NCBI GenBank assembly: GCA_017549765.1
Contig: JAFYNM010000005.1
Coordinates: 1 to 63,706 of the forward strand
Source: Bacteroidales bacterium
Lineage (GTDB): Bacteria > Bacteroidota > Bacteroidia > Bacteroidales > WCHB1-69
DNA length: 63,706 nt
Direction of reading: 5' to 3'
Both the position numbers and the translations under genes were made by a program. Of the stretch, positions 24,322-33,334 are shown piece after piece; within the stretch, counting starts at the first letter, position 1, and every line of letters starts with the position of its first letter. The notes beneath the pieces are model-generated. The model had not been told where the DNA came from. It did no database searches and saw nothing but the letters and a program-made list of their open reading frames with translations.

Positions 24322-27300
24322 TTATTCCCCTTCCCGTGCCTGCTCCCGGACATTGGCCTTCAAGGAGCTGTTGATCTGGTTCTTGAGCTTCATCACGTTC
24401 TGCTCTACCAGGTTCTGTTTCTCGGGACGGAACATAGTGGCATATTTGGCCTTCGTCAACTTGAATTTACGTTGGTCGGTGCCAATGACATCCAAGCCTA
24501 ACCGTATCGGGCTCACCAATGAGATGTTGTAGTTGTAGGTCATATCCAGATTATGACGTCCGGAGATAATGGCCTTGTAGCGATCGATGGCAAGAAGGAA
24601 GGGATATACATCCACCTCGTTCTTGTAGATGGTGACCTCGGCCGACAGACTGTCGATCTTGTTGGTGGTTCCCTTCTTGAACTTCAGCATCTTGGAGATC
24701 TTCTGATAGGTCTCGTTATCCAGCACCACGAGGTCATGCCCCTCGATGGCGGCCGCCCCGCGCAAGGTGGAGAACTTGACATCGTAGTTGGACTTCAGAT
24801 AGGTCTCTACGGCAAAGTGGAACTCGGCATTGCCGGCAAAAGACTTCAGCATGGGCAACACGGTGTCCACCTCCGGGATCATGTCTATCAACTCGGCAAT
24901 CTTGATGTCCAGTAGGTGGAAGTCCAGCCCTAAGAAGAGATGGTTGCGTCTGGGTGTCTTGTAAAGTGCGGTCAGCTGCATACGCGCCGCATCGGAGGTA
25001 AAGCCCATCTGATCCAACACCAGCACACCGTCGTTGACCGCCACCTTGCCACCTACCTTCCGGATGTCCACATCCTCATAATGTACCTTGTCCACATTCG
25101 TGTTGATGGTCACATTCATGCCAAAGGGCACAATGAAGGGGTCGTCTTCTTGGTCTGTTCCTGTATCTTTGAGGGAGTCAGGGGCACGGAAGCCGTCGGC
25201 CAATTCCATGATCTCATTCAGGTCGATATAAGAGGATGTTAAGTTCAAGGTGCCGTGCAACAGTCCCTCATCGCGATAGAACTTGTCGATGTCATACAAG
25301 TTGCCAGTGAGAGAGAAGTTGGATTGTCCCAGCTGGAACTTGCTGCTGCGGAAATGACATTTCTGCATCGTATAGTCGATGTCTAAGTCCGGTATCGACA
25401 ACGGCAGGGACAGTTCCGGCATTGACACTTTGCCGTTATGCATGACGGCACGCATAGTGGGATTCCACTGCATCAGCGTGTTGACACCTTTTCGGTCCAG
25501 ACTGGCAGTGCCATCCAAAGCCAGGGACGGAGTGGTGAACTTGAGGTCTCCGATAAGCGCATCCAGGGCACTCTCTTTCAATTTCAATGCCAGATGATCC
25601 TCGTCTTTTTTGGTGAAAGAACCGTCAGCATGTAAGAGCTCGGCATAGATGGAGTCTGTCGCAAAAGTGGCCTTCTGTGCTTTGAAAGAGGTCCCCATTT
25701 TCATCGCTTTGGTGCTATCCAGGATGTCGTTCAAGAAGAGATCAATATTGGCATCTGAAAGGTTGGCCTTGAAAAAGTCCATGCTCTCGCAGTAGATGTG
25801 CGGTGACTGCACACCGACCTCCATCCATTCATCGATGCGGAAGGGCTTCTCCTTCACCGGGAAGCGCACTTGCAGATCCATATTCTGGGATTTCACGATG
25901 AGCGAATCATCATAGAGCAGGTCCAAATTCTGGATATTGAAAGTGCCGGAGGCAATCATCTTGTCGATCTGCATTTTTTGAATCTGCTCATAGTCGAACT
26001 CTGCCTTGACAGAGGACTTGGCAGTACCTTTGCAGGAGGTGATGCTTTCCGGAAACAGGTCTTGGAAGTCCTGCAAACGGAGGGTGCCGTCCAATGACAG
26101 GTTGCAGAGCATCTTGCCCAAGAGGTCACGGACGGTGCCGTTCACCACCACATGGTTGCCGCGGACATTGCCCGCCACGGAACGCAGTTTCAAGTCTGTC
26201 TGATGGTCTAAGTCGAGATTCAAGTCTGCCTCTCCGTCAATATCTTTGATGTCGAAGGGCATCCCGGCCATGGCGAAGTTAGCGTCGGCCAGCTTCACAT
26301 GGCTGGTCACGACTGGCATAGACTGCTCGTTATAGGTGCCCTTCACCGTCCCGCCGAGGGCGACCATGCCATCCAGCTTCATACTGTCAGGCAGATGGGA
26401 TGTGATAGAGGCGGGCAGCTTCTTCAAGACATCCGCGATGGGCCAGGTGTCTGTCTGATAGGTTACATCCAGGAGAATATCCCCGTTGGCAGTGTCGCGT
26501 TGCACATCGCCAGACAATTGCATTTTGTATTGGTCATAGATTAGGTCCATGGACTCCACAAGCAGTTTTTGCAGGGAGAGCGTCCCGTCCACAGCGGTTT
26601 TCACGCTCACCCGCTCCTTGTCAATGTAAGAGGTGGTGTCCTGCTGCAGTTTGAGGTCGGCAACATCCAACTGCAAATTGCCTTTTAGGTGGTCCATGCC
26701 AGACAGAGCACCGTCAAAACCTGCATTCAGCTGGTCATACTGCACAGCTAATTTTGTAGTATCCAGTGTCTGAAAAAGACAATGCCCTGTCTTCAACGTC
26801 ACCTTGCCGGAAGCGTCATCCCCCTTGTACTGCCCCTGCACTTCGGCATTGACATCCTTCACCCCTGCACGGATGTAAGAGGGAAGATCGGCGTAGTCAA
26901 CATTGACATGTTGCAAAGAAACATTCTGCAAGTTAAAAGAGTATGGTGCCGTTGCCGTATCCTTAGATTCAGGAAGGGACAGGACATCATAATTCTTTTG
27001 TCCACTCATATTGCGGAACAGATGCATGTCTCCGTTTTGCAGGATGAATTGAGAGACCTCCACATGGCGGTTTTTGATCAACTCCTTCACATCCACTGTG
27101 GCCAGACAATGGTCAAGCGACAAAAGGGTATCGTTAGTCGCCCCCACCACCGGATTGACGAGCAGGACATTCTGGATATCGACTCCCAGTTTCGGAAAGG
27201 TCTTGAAAATAGTAAGGCCTGTCTTGCCGATACTATAATCGCATGTCAAATATTCCTTGGCCGCCTTGTTGACGATCTTGGTCAATTGTTTGGGAGACAA

Positions 27301-27390
27301 AATAACCGCCACCGTGATGCAGACAGCGAGCACCAGGAACAACAGGAACGAGCCGAGCGAGATCAGGGTTATCTTAACGGGTTTCTTCAT
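24322..27390 (-). CDS. AsmA-family inner-membrane/periplasmic protein
   Basis: The 1022-residue protein has one N-terminal transmembrane helix (residues ~8-32). A very long periplasmic beta-rich part follows, with AsmA features: the N-terminal K-T-G-L-T-I-F-K-T-F-P-K-L-G-V-D-I block, many short D-G-x-L / G-T-x-x-L strands, and a C-terminal A-E-V-T-I-Y-K-N-E-V-D-V-Y-P-F-L block. AsmA-like proteins belong to the bridge-like lipid-transport superfamily proposed to move phospholipids to the outer membrane. The frame is open 22 codons upstream, but ATG 27390 gives M-K-K-P-V-K before the membrane helix and overlaps the previous gene by only 17 bp. Confidence 0.88.
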   Translation of the reverse strand: MKKPVKITLISLGSFLLFLVLAVCITVAVILSPKQLTKIVNKAAKEYLTCDYSIGKTGLTIFKTFPKLGVDIQNVLLVNPVVGATNDTLLSLDHCLATVDVKELIKNRHVEVSQFILQNGDMHLFRNMSGQKNYDVLSLPESKDTATAPYSFNLQNVSLQHVNVDYADLPSYIRAGVKDVNAEVQGQYKGDDASGKVTLKTGHCLFQTLDTTKLAVQYDQLNAGFDGALSGMDHLKGNLQLDVADLKLQQDTTSYIDKERVSVKTAVDGTLSLQKLLVESMDLIYDQYKMQLSGDVQRDTANGDILLDVTYQTDTWPIADVLKKLPASITSHLPDSMKLDGMVALGGTVKGTYNEQSMPVVTSHVKLADANFAMAGMPFDIKDIDGEADLNLDLDHQTDLKLRSVAGNVRGNHVVVNGTVRDLLGKMLCNLSLDGTLRLQDFQDLFPESITSCKGTAKSSVKAEFDYEQIQKMQIDKMIASGTFNIQNLDLLYDDSLIVKSQNMDLQVRFPVKEKPFRIDEWMEVGVQSPHIYCESMDFFKANLSDANIDLFLNDILDSTKAMKMGTSFKAQKATFATDSIYAELLHADGSFTKKDEDHLALKLKESALDALIGDLKFTTPSLALDGTASLDRKGVNTLMQWNPTMRAVMHNGKVSMPELSLPLSIPDLDIDYTMQKCHFRSSKFQLGQSNFSLTGNLYDIDKFYRDEGLLHGTLNLTSSYIDLNEIMELADGFRAPDSLKDTGTDQEDDPFIVPFGMNVTINTNVDKVHYEDVDIRKVGGKVAVNDGVLVLDQMGFTSDAARMQLTALYKTPRRNHLFLGLDFHLLDIKIAELIDMIPEVDTVLPMLKSFAGNAEFHFAVETYLKSNYDVKFSTLRGAAAIEGHDLVVLDNETYQKISKMLKFKKGTTNKIDSLSAEVTIYKNEVDVYPFLLAIDRYKAIISGRHNLDMTYNYNISLVSPIRLGLDVIGTDQRKFKLTKAKYATMFRPEKQNLVEQNVMKLKNQINSSLKANVREQAREGE

Positions 27391-27775
27391 CAGAGTTGCC
27401 TTTATGGAAAACATAGGAGGTGCCGTAGCTATCGTGATAGGCCAAGGTGGAGGCATCCAAGATAGTCAATGTGTACGTCTTGGGCACCACGCCGCCAAGC
27501 TCCATCTGATGGTATTGCGTCAGAGTGGAGCCGGAGAGCGTCCATGTATAGGGTTGCGCCTCCTCTTCATGTACGTCATCGACAGTGTCCCAGGTATAGC
27601 CGGTACCATCCTCCTGATAGTACTCGTGGAGGGTACCCGATTGCCAATAGCCTATCAGCAGAGACTCGTCAAATTTCGGCTTGAGCGGGGTTGGGCCATC
27701 GCAACTGATCATCACAATGGCAAGAATCGCCATCAGCAGTGTTCCGTAAGTAAAAAATCTTCTCTTCATAATCAT
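27374..27775 (-). CDS. Small lipoprotein, lipocalin-like, function unknown
   Basis: The 133-residue protein has a lipoprotein signal ending M-I-S-C (Cys ~25). L-L-I-G-Y-W-Q-S-G-T then matches the opening strand (W-x-S/x-G) of lipocalin-like domains of Bacteroidota, and alternating beta strands follow through Y-T-L-T-I-L-D. The tail is charged. It overlaps murB (ATGA) upstream and the AsmA-like gene downstream, so expression is coupled. The lipocalin-like assignment rests on pattern only, and the ligand is unknown. ATG 27769 is an alternative start. Confidence 0.75.
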   Translation of the reverse strand: MIMKRRFFTYGTLLMAILAIVMISCDGPTPLKPKFDESLLIGYWQSGTLHEYYQEDGTGYTWDTVDDVHEEEAQPYTWTLSGSTLTQYHQMELGGVVPKTYTLTILDASTLAYHDSYGTSYVFHKGNSDEETR

Positions 27776-28779
27776 AAGATATTGACTTCTGGCTGTAACG
27801 TGATATGAAACTTATTATTAACGTCGGATATGACTTTTTCGTATAGCTGTTTGATCTCCTCGGGGCGGGCGTGTCCATAGTTGACCACGACAAGCGCCTG
27901 TTTGGGATAGATGCCGGCATCGCCCTCCCGATAACCTTTCCAGCCCGCCTTGTCGATGAGCTGTCCGGCTGCGAGCTTCACCCCCTCCCCTGCCGGGTAG
28001 GAGACCAAGTCCGGAATCTGGCTTTTCAAAGACGCTGCCTGGACGGCCGGCACCACGGGGTTCTGGAAGAAACTCCCAGCACAGCCAATTTCCGTTATAT
28101 CGGGCAACTTGCTGTCGCGCACCGACCGCACACAACGGACGACATTCTCCAACGATGGCTCCAACTGCTGACGCGCCATCTCGTCGGTCAAGGCCTTGTA
28201 TGTCAAGGTAAAATGTGGCTCTTTGCCGAGCTTGAACCAGACGTATGTGATGAAACAGCGCCCCTTCAGTTCCGTTTTGAAGAGAGAGGTGCGGTATCCG
28301 AACCGGCAATCGGCGGCCTCATAGCGAAACGGCGTTGCCGTCGGCAAGTGATAGCCCTCCACTGCCAGAATGCAGTCTTTGACCTCCACCCCGTATGCCC
28401 CGATGTTCTGCACGGGCGCGCTGCCGACAAGTCCCGGTATGCCCGTCAGGTTTTCCAATCCATACAAATGATGTTCCAGACAATAGTTGATCAAGTCTTC
28501 CCATTCCGTTCCCGCCGCCACACGCAAGGTGACCGACTGGGCATCCTCCTCCACGATTTCAACACCCTGGAAAACAGGATGCAGGATACAGCCTTCATAG
28601 TCACGGGTAAAGAGCACATTGCTGCCGCCGCCCAGGACATAGTACGGTGGGGTCAGACCACCCTGTGCGGCCAAATCCTTCAACTCATCGGGACTTTCCA
28701 GATCGATGAACTGACGGCAGACAACCTCCATCTTGAAGGTGTTGTAGCCTAGTAGGGAATGGTTTTCAAAGACTTTCAT
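27772..28779 (-). CDS. murB: UDP-N-acetylenolpyruvoylglucosamine reductase
   Basis: The 335-residue protein is a FAD-linked MurB. Seen are N-T-F near the start, the FAD-binding Y-V-L-G-G-G-S-N-V-L-F, G-I-P-G-L-V-G-S-A-P-V-Q-N-I-G-A-Y-G, and the catalytic Ser in A-G-S-F-F-Q-N-P. The C-terminal A-G-W-K-G, with H-A-R-P-E-E-I later, fits the E. coli-like type I enzyme. It makes UDP-MurNAc for peptidoglycan. It follows the outer-membrane barrel gene by 9 bp. Confidence 0.96.
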   Translation of the reverse strand: MKVFENHSLLGYNTFKMEVVCRQFIDLESPDELKDLAAQGGLTPPYYVLGGGSNVLFTRDYEGCILHPVFQGVEIVEEDAQSVTLRVAAGTEWEDLINYCLEHHLYGLENLTGIPGLVGSAPVQNIGAYGVEVKDCILAVEGYHLPTATPFRYEAADCRFGYRTSLFKTELKGRCFITYVWFKLGKEPHFTLTYKALTDEMARQQLEPSLENVVRCVRSVRDSKLPDITEIGCAGSFFQNPVVPAVQAASLKSQIPDLVSYPAGEGVKLAAGQLIDKAGWKGYREGDAGIYPKQALVVVNYGHARPEEIKQLYEKVISDVNNKFHITLQPEVNIL

Positions 28780-28788
28780 ATCGGATGG

Positions 28789-30219
28789 TTAGAACATATA
28801 GCCCATCTTGACGTAGATATTGGCCATGCCGTCATTGTCGCGTTTGTCAAATGGGGCGGCCCAGTCCACGGAGAGCACGAAATTGTCGTTCATCATCAGC
28901 TTGAGGCCGAGACCGCCGGAGAGGTGCGGACGGTACACCTGTGCATTATCACCGAAGACGATGTAGTGCTCCAGGTTGTTAAGGCCAAATTCAGGATCGT
29001 TGGCGGCGATGTTCTGCTCCACGGTTCTTCTGTCCAGACGATAGGGTTGCAGCACCATGCCGGCATCCACGAAGGGGTTGAGGCCGATGGCGAAGCGTTC
29101 CTTCTTGATGTTGAACTGGGCCACGGTGAAACGGAACTCCACATTGGCGAAAGCGTAGCCGGGCGCGGTGGCGCGATGACGGAGAACGCCACGCACGGTG
29201 TTGGCACCACCCACAGCTTCGTACAAGACTCTCTGAATGAACAGGTTGTTATAGTAGTTGTTGAGATAGAACGGTGAGTTGCCCGCCACGGTCAACTGTG
29301 CGCCCAGACGATACGCGAAGGTGATGATATCCTTGTAAACCGGCACAAAATGACGGAAGCTGGCATTGAACATCAGGTTGTTATAGTCCTTGTCTTGTCC
29401 GAAGGCCGCATTGTAAGTCCAGAAGATCTCGGCATTCATGCCTTTATGGGTGTTCTGCTGGCGGTCGCGGTTGTCGAAGGTGATGCCGCCGCGCAGGTAA
29501 GGATGCCAGCCGCCGTTGGCTTCTGCAGGGGTGAGAAGGCCCCACTTGACATACTTTTCGTACAGACCGTCTATGTCGGGCAGCATGTTCTCCGGCTTCT
29601 TGTTGCGGTTGATCATGTCCAGATTGACTCTGCCGATCTGATAGCCGAGCATTCCAATGCCGGCATTCCAAAACCAGTTGCCCCCGATGTTGCCATCTAT
29701 GTCCACCGCCAAACGGATCAGGTCGCGCCGTGACTTATAGAAGGCGCGAGACAGGTATCCGTCGTATTTTTTCTTGCACCAGTCGGCATTATAGACCGTC
29801 TGATAGCCGTTGAAACCGTAGAAATCGCACAAGGCATCCGGCAGATATGAAAGGTCTATCTTCAACCGATGGTTGGGGATGAGGTATTTGGAATCGTAAG
29901 CAAAACGGAATAACCCCGAACGCTTGGTGGTATAGGCTGCCTCAAAATACAGAGAGTGAAAGTATTCAGGATAGATAGAACCGTCACCAAAATCATACAC
30001 GTTGGCCAAGACGCCATATTGGAAGCCCTTGTCCGCATCGTAGGCCACACTGGGAAGGATGCCGAAAGTCCAACCGGTACGGACCGCCGGCTTCTCCTTT
30101 TTCTCCTTCTTGGGCTTGTCCTTTTTCAAATCGGAAGGTACGGCTTGTTCTGCATTGCTAATATACGGTACCAGCAGACAGATGCTAATCATCAAAAGTA
30201 TAAATTTTCTCATAATCAT
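28789..30219 (-). CDS. Omp85/BamA-superfamily outer-membrane beta barrel without POTRA domains
   Basis: The 476-residue protein has a signal peptide (~1-23) and a short Lys/Pro-rich linker (K-K-D-K-P-K-K-E-K-K-E-K-P). A barrel of amphipathic strands follows. A V-R-G motif (A-N-T-V-R-G-V-L) corresponds to the L6 V-R-G-Y/F signature of Omp85 proteins. It ends Y-V-K-M-G-Y-M-F, with the terminal aromatic of a barrel-assembly signal. There is no room for POTRA domains, so it resembles the small surface-antigen/Omp85 group rather than BamA. It heads the minus-strand unit that includes murB. Confidence 0.85.
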   Translation of the reverse strand: MIMRKFILLMISICLLVPYISNAEQAVPSDLKKDKPKKEKKEKPAVRTGWTFGILPSVAYDADKGFQYGVLANVYDFGDGSIYPEYFHSLYFEAAYTTKRSGLFRFAYDSKYLIPNHRLKIDLSYLPDALCDFYGFNGYQTVYNADWCKKKYDGYLSRAFYKSRRDLIRLAVDIDGNIGGNWFWNAGIGMLGYQIGRVNLDMINRNKKPENMLPDIDGLYEKYVKWGLLTPAEANGGWHPYLRGGITFDNRDRQQNTHKGMNAEIFWTYNAAFGQDKDYNNLMFNASFRHFVPVYKDIITFAYRLGAQLTVAGNSPFYLNNYYNNLFIQRVLYEAVGGANTVRGVLRHRATAPGYAFANVEFRFTVAQFNIKKERFAIGLNPFVDAGMVLQPYRLDRRTVEQNIAANDPEFGLNNLEHYIVFGDNAQVYRPHLSGGLGLKLMMNDNFVLSVDWAAPFDKRDNDGMANIYVKMGYMF

Positions 30220-30239
30220 AGATTTTTAGAAAACAGATG

Positions 30240-30247
30240 CAAAAATA
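30240..30247 (-). promoter_or_regulatory. Promoter -7 box (TATTTTTG) for the Omp85-like gene and murB unit
   Basis: TATTTTTG followed by CATCTG lies 20 bp before the ATG on the minus strand. It is back to back with the rpe promoter. Confidence 0.7.
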
Positions 30248-30282
30248 GATTTTTTTTCATATAAACTATTGGCTGAAAAACG

Positions 30283-30290
30283 TATTTTTG
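30283..30290 (+). promoter_or_regulatory. Promoter -7 box (TATTTTTG) for the rpe unit
   Basis: TATTTTTG followed by CACTTTC lies 22 bp before the rpe ATG. The divergent arrangement with 30240-30247 leaves about 35 bp between the two boxes. Confidence 0.7.
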
Positions 30291-30312
30291 CACTTTCAAA
30301 AAAAGCACAGTC

Positions 30313-30969
30313 ATGCATCAATCCGTTATTGTATCTCCCTCTCTCCTGTCTGCCAATTTTGGAAATCTGGAGGCAGACATTCAGATGTTGAACCAATCCA
30401 GGGCCGACTGGCTGCATCTGGACATCATGGATGGTGTTTTTGTCCCCAATATCTCCTTCGGCATCCCGGTGGTGAAGGCTATACGGAAATATTCGGAGAA
30501 GCCGTTGGACACGCACCTGATGATCGTGCAGCCCGAGCGCTACATCCATGCCTTCAAGGAGGCGGGCAGTGACTTGCTGACCGTCCATTGGGAGGCCTGT
30601 ACTCATCTGCACCGCACCATCATGCAGATCAAGGAAGAGGGCATGCTGGCGGGTGTTTCCCTCAACCCGCACACGCCCATCAGCGGTCTGGAGGATATCA
30701 TTAACGATGTGGACATGGTACTGCTCATGTCGGTGAATCCTGGCTTCGGGGGCCAGAAGTTCATTCCCCGGTCGTTGCATCGCATCGCAGAATTGCGCGA
30801 CATGATCGACCGCAACCACTCCGAAGCCCTGATTGAGGTGGACGGTGGCGTCTCCCGCGACAATATCCAGCAGATCATCGATGCCGGTGCCGATGCCGTG
30901 GTGGCGGGCAATGCCGTCTTCGGAAGCCAGGACCCCGCCGCGGAGATCGACTATATGAAAAACCTGTAA
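30313..30969 (+). CDS. rpe: Ribulose-phosphate 3-epimerase
   Basis: The 218-residue TIM barrel has S-L-L-S-A-N-F at the start, H-L-D-I-M-D-G-V-F-V-P-N, T-H-L-M-I, S-V-N-P-G-F-G-G-Q and V-D-G-G-V. These include the metal-binding His/Asp and phosphate-loop residues of Rpe. It interconverts ribulose 5-phosphate and xylulose 5-phosphate in the non-oxidative pentose phosphate pathway. It is the first gene of a nine-gene plus-strand run. Confidence 0.97.
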   Translation: MHQSVIVSPSLLSANFGNLEADIQMLNQSRADWLHLDIMDGVFVPNISFGIPVVKAIRKYSEKPLDTHLMIVQPERYIHAFKEAGSDLLTVHWEACTHLHRTIMQIKEEGMLAGVSLNPHTPISGLEDIINDVDMVLLMSVNPGFGGQKFIPRSLHRIAELRDMIDRNHSEALIEVDGGVSRDNIQQIIDAGADAVVAGNAVFGSQDPAAEIDYMKNL

Positions 30970-30981
30970 ACCTTCTCTGGC

Positions 30982-31815
30982 ATGTCTTTCCAACTCAACT
31001 TCTCCGGGCATCTGCTCTCCTTGTCGTCCCCTGTCGTCATGGGCATCCTGAATGTGACGGCCGATTCTTTCTTTGACGGGGGCAGATACACCACCGAGGA
31101 GGCCATCCTTCAACGCGCGGCGCAGATTGTCGAGGAGGGTGCGGCCATTATCGACGTGGGCGCTGTCTCCACCCGTCCCAATGCCCTGGAGATCCCCGCC
31201 GAACAAGAGTTGAAGACCGTCAGCGAGACGGTGAAGCTGCTTCGTCAGCATTTCAGCACAATCCCCATCTCGGTGGACACCTGGCGTGCCTCTGTCGCCA
31301 AGGAGGCAGTCAAGGCAGGTGCCTCCATGATCAACGACATCTCAGGCGGCACTTTTGACGAGGAGATGATCCCTCTCATCGGGGCTCTGCAAGTGCCCTA
31401 CTGCCTGATGCACACCACCGCCAAACCCGACGTGATGCAACAACAGACCCACTACGACAACCTCATTGCCGACATCCTCCAGTTCCTGGGAAGACAATTG
31501 GAACAACTGCACCGACTGCACGTCCACGATATCGTGGTGGACCCCGGCTTCGGCTTCGGCAAGACGTTGGAACAGAACTATGAGCTGCTGAAGAACCTCA
31601 ACGCATTTCATTCATTGGGACTCCCCTTGTTGGTCGGGGTGTCGCGGAAATCCATGATTTACAAGCTGTTGAACATCACACCGCAGGAGGCGCTGAACGG
31701 CACTACGGCCGTCCATACGCTCGCACTGCTCAAGGGAGCCCACATTCTGCGCGTCCACGATGTGCGCGAGGCAGTAGAGACCATCCGTATCTTTGAAATT
31801 TACCAACATGTATAA
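30982..31815 (+). CDS. folP: Dihydropteroate synthase
   Basis: The 277-residue protein has P-V-V-M-G-I-L-N-V-T-A-D-S-F (pterin site), S-V-D-T-W-R-A, N-D-I-S-G-G and V-D-P-G-F-G-F-G-K-T. It condenses p-aminobenzoate with the pterin pyrophosphate in folate synthesis. It starts 12 bp after rpe, and its last 8 bp overlap the coaE start. Confidence 0.97.
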   Translation: MSFQLNFSGHLLSLSSPVVMGILNVTADSFFDGGRYTTEEAILQRAAQIVEEGAAIIDVGAVSTRPNALEIPAEQELKTVSETVKLLRQHFSTIPISVDTWRASVAKEAVKAGASMINDISGGTFDEEMIPLIGALQVPYCLMHTTAKPDVMQQQTHYDNLIADILQFLGRQLEQLHRLHVHDIVVDPGFGFGKTLEQNYELLKNLNAFHSLGLPLLVGVSRKSMIYKLLNITPQEALNGTTAVHTLALLKGAHILRVHDVREAVETIRIFEIYQHV

Positions 31816-32377
31816 GATAGCATTGACCGGCGGCATCGGGACGGGCAAGACCTACCTGTCCAAGCACTTCATCCAGATGGGCATCCCCGTCTTTTATGCG
31901 GATGACGAGGCTAAAAAACTGTATGAGGATGCCTCTTTCCAACAAAAACTGATTGAGCTTTTTGCCGATCCCGCCTTGGTTATTGACCAGAAAGTGAACC
32001 TTGCCGTCCTCTCGAAGCTGGTATTTGGCAATGAGGAGAACTTGCAGAAACTGAACCGGCTGGTCCACCCGGCCGTCATGGAACGATTTGTCCATTGGGC
32101 GGAGGAGCAGCAGGCCCCATCGGTGATGATGGAGTCTGCCATTGTCTTCGAAGGGGGGCTTACGGACTATTTCGACAAGATCATCGTGGTGGACGCTCCT
32201 CTGGAATTGCGCATCCAGCGGGTGCAGGAACGGAATCCCAACTTGAGCAGAGAGGAGATCCTGCTGCGCATGTCGCACCAGATGCCCCAAGAGGACAAAT
32301 GCCGTCAGGCCGACTTAGTGATCTGCACCGGCGAGACCTATGCGATGTCTCTCAATTTTCTCAAGCCGGAATCATAA
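31808..32377 (+). CDS. coaE: Dephospho-CoA kinase
   Basis: The 189-residue protein has the P-loop G-G-I-G-T-G-K-T right after the start, D-D-E-A-K-K-L, H-P-A-V, and the lid/base-binding R-I-Q-R-V-Q-E-R region. It phosphorylates dephospho-CoA, the last step of CoA synthesis. ATG 31808 is chosen over an in-frame ATG 15 bp upstream because the P-loop normally sits within ten residues of the start. It overlaps folP by 8 bp. Confidence 0.95.
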   Translation: MYKIALTGGIGTGKTYLSKHFIQMGIPVFYADDEAKKLYEDASFQQKLIELFADPALVIDQKVNLAVLSKLVFGNEENLQKLNRLVHPAVMERFVHWAEEQQAPSVMMESAIVFEGGLTDYFDKIIVVDAPLELRIQRVQERNPNLSREEILLRMSHQMPQEDKCRQADLVICTGETYAMSLNFLKPES

Positions 32378-32385
32378 TTTTAGTG

Positions 32386-32393
32386 TATCTTTG
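32386..32393 (+). promoter_or_regulatory. Internal promoter -7 box (TATCTTTG) before the M23 peptidase gene
   Basis: TATCTTTG followed by CCG lies 24 bp before the ATG, in the 39-bp gap after coaE. The envelope half of this run (M23 peptidase onward) can therefore be transcribed separately. Confidence 0.65.
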
Positions 32394-32416
32394 CCGTTTG
32401 TTTTGCGAAGTCTCGT

Positions 32417-33331
32417 ATGGGAAAATTTCAAAAGATAAAGAATCTCTGGAACATCATCAAAAGTGAGTGGAAAACTCACTACAGGATTGTATTTTCCAAC
32501 GAGCAGACGCACGAGCAGCAGTGGGTCATCAAGCGGCTGACCATCCAGAAGATCTTCGTCATCAGTGTGCTGGCGGCTTTTGCCGTCATCGCCTTGACCA
32601 CCATCCTCATCGCACTGACCCCGTTGCGCATGTACATTCCAGGATACACATCGAAAAACGACTATAAGCTATACAAGCAGGCGGTGGAGCACATCGACTC
32701 CTTGGAACAGGTTGTTGAATACAACCAGCAATATATCGATCATTTCACGAAGATGCTGGCAGGGAATGTGCCCACGGCGGAGGAAATGGACGAAGAGGCC
32801 TCCAAGACACCTTCGGTACACCCGACCTTACGCGACAAAGAGCGTATGGCCGCCACCGAGGAGTTGCTGGAGGAGTCGGACATGATTCTGGCGCGTAACG
32901 ATGAAAATGTGGGCGGCAACAGCGGAATGCCCAATATCGAGCAGGCCAAGATCACCAACCTCAACCTCTACCCTCCCGCCATCGGGGCTGTCGTCAAGCT
33001 CTTTGACGCTGTCAAAGGCCATTACGGCATCGACATCGCCAACAACGACCGCAGCACCGTCACCTGTGTGGCCGATGGCATCGTCATCTCCACCTATTTC
33101 AACTCTTCAGACGGTTACGTCATCGTGGTGCAGCATCCTGGAAACCTCATCTCCATCTACAAACGCAACGCCTCTTTGTTGAAAAAGACGGGCGCCAGAG
33201 TGTCTGCAGGCACCCCCATCGCGCTGATGGGCAATACCGCCTCCGAGGGAGCCAAAAACAGCCACCTGCATTTTGAATTATGGTATAACGGGTTCCCCGT
33301 CAACCCGTTGGATTATCTTGTAGTAGAATAG
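32417..33331 (+). CDS. M23 family metallopeptidase (LytM-like), membrane-anchored
   Basis: The 304-residue protein has a cytoplasmic basic N-terminus, one transmembrane helix (~46-68), a coiled-coil-like linker (~80-150) and a C-terminal M23 domain. Zinc ligands appear as H-Y-G-I-D (H-x-x-x-D) and H-L-H-F-E. It is thus probably an active endopeptidase of peptidoglycan cross-links rather than a degenerate EnvC-type activator. It lies 3 bp before phoH. Confidence 0.93.
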   Translation: MGKFQKIKNLWNIIKSEWKTHYRIVFSNEQTHEQQWVIKRLTIQKIFVISVLAAFAVIALTTILIALTPLRMYIPGYTSKNDYKLYKQAVEHIDSLEQVVEYNQQYIDHFTKMLAGNVPTAEEMDEEASKTPSVHPTLRDKERMAATEELLEESDMILARNDENVGGNSGMPNIEQAKITNLNLYPPAIGAVVKLFDAVKGHYGIDIANNDRSTVTCVADGIVISTYFNSSDGYVIVVQHPGNLISIYKRNASLLKKTGARVSAGTPIALMGNTASEGAKNSHLHFELWYNGFPVNPLDYLVVE

Positions 33332-33334
33332 AAT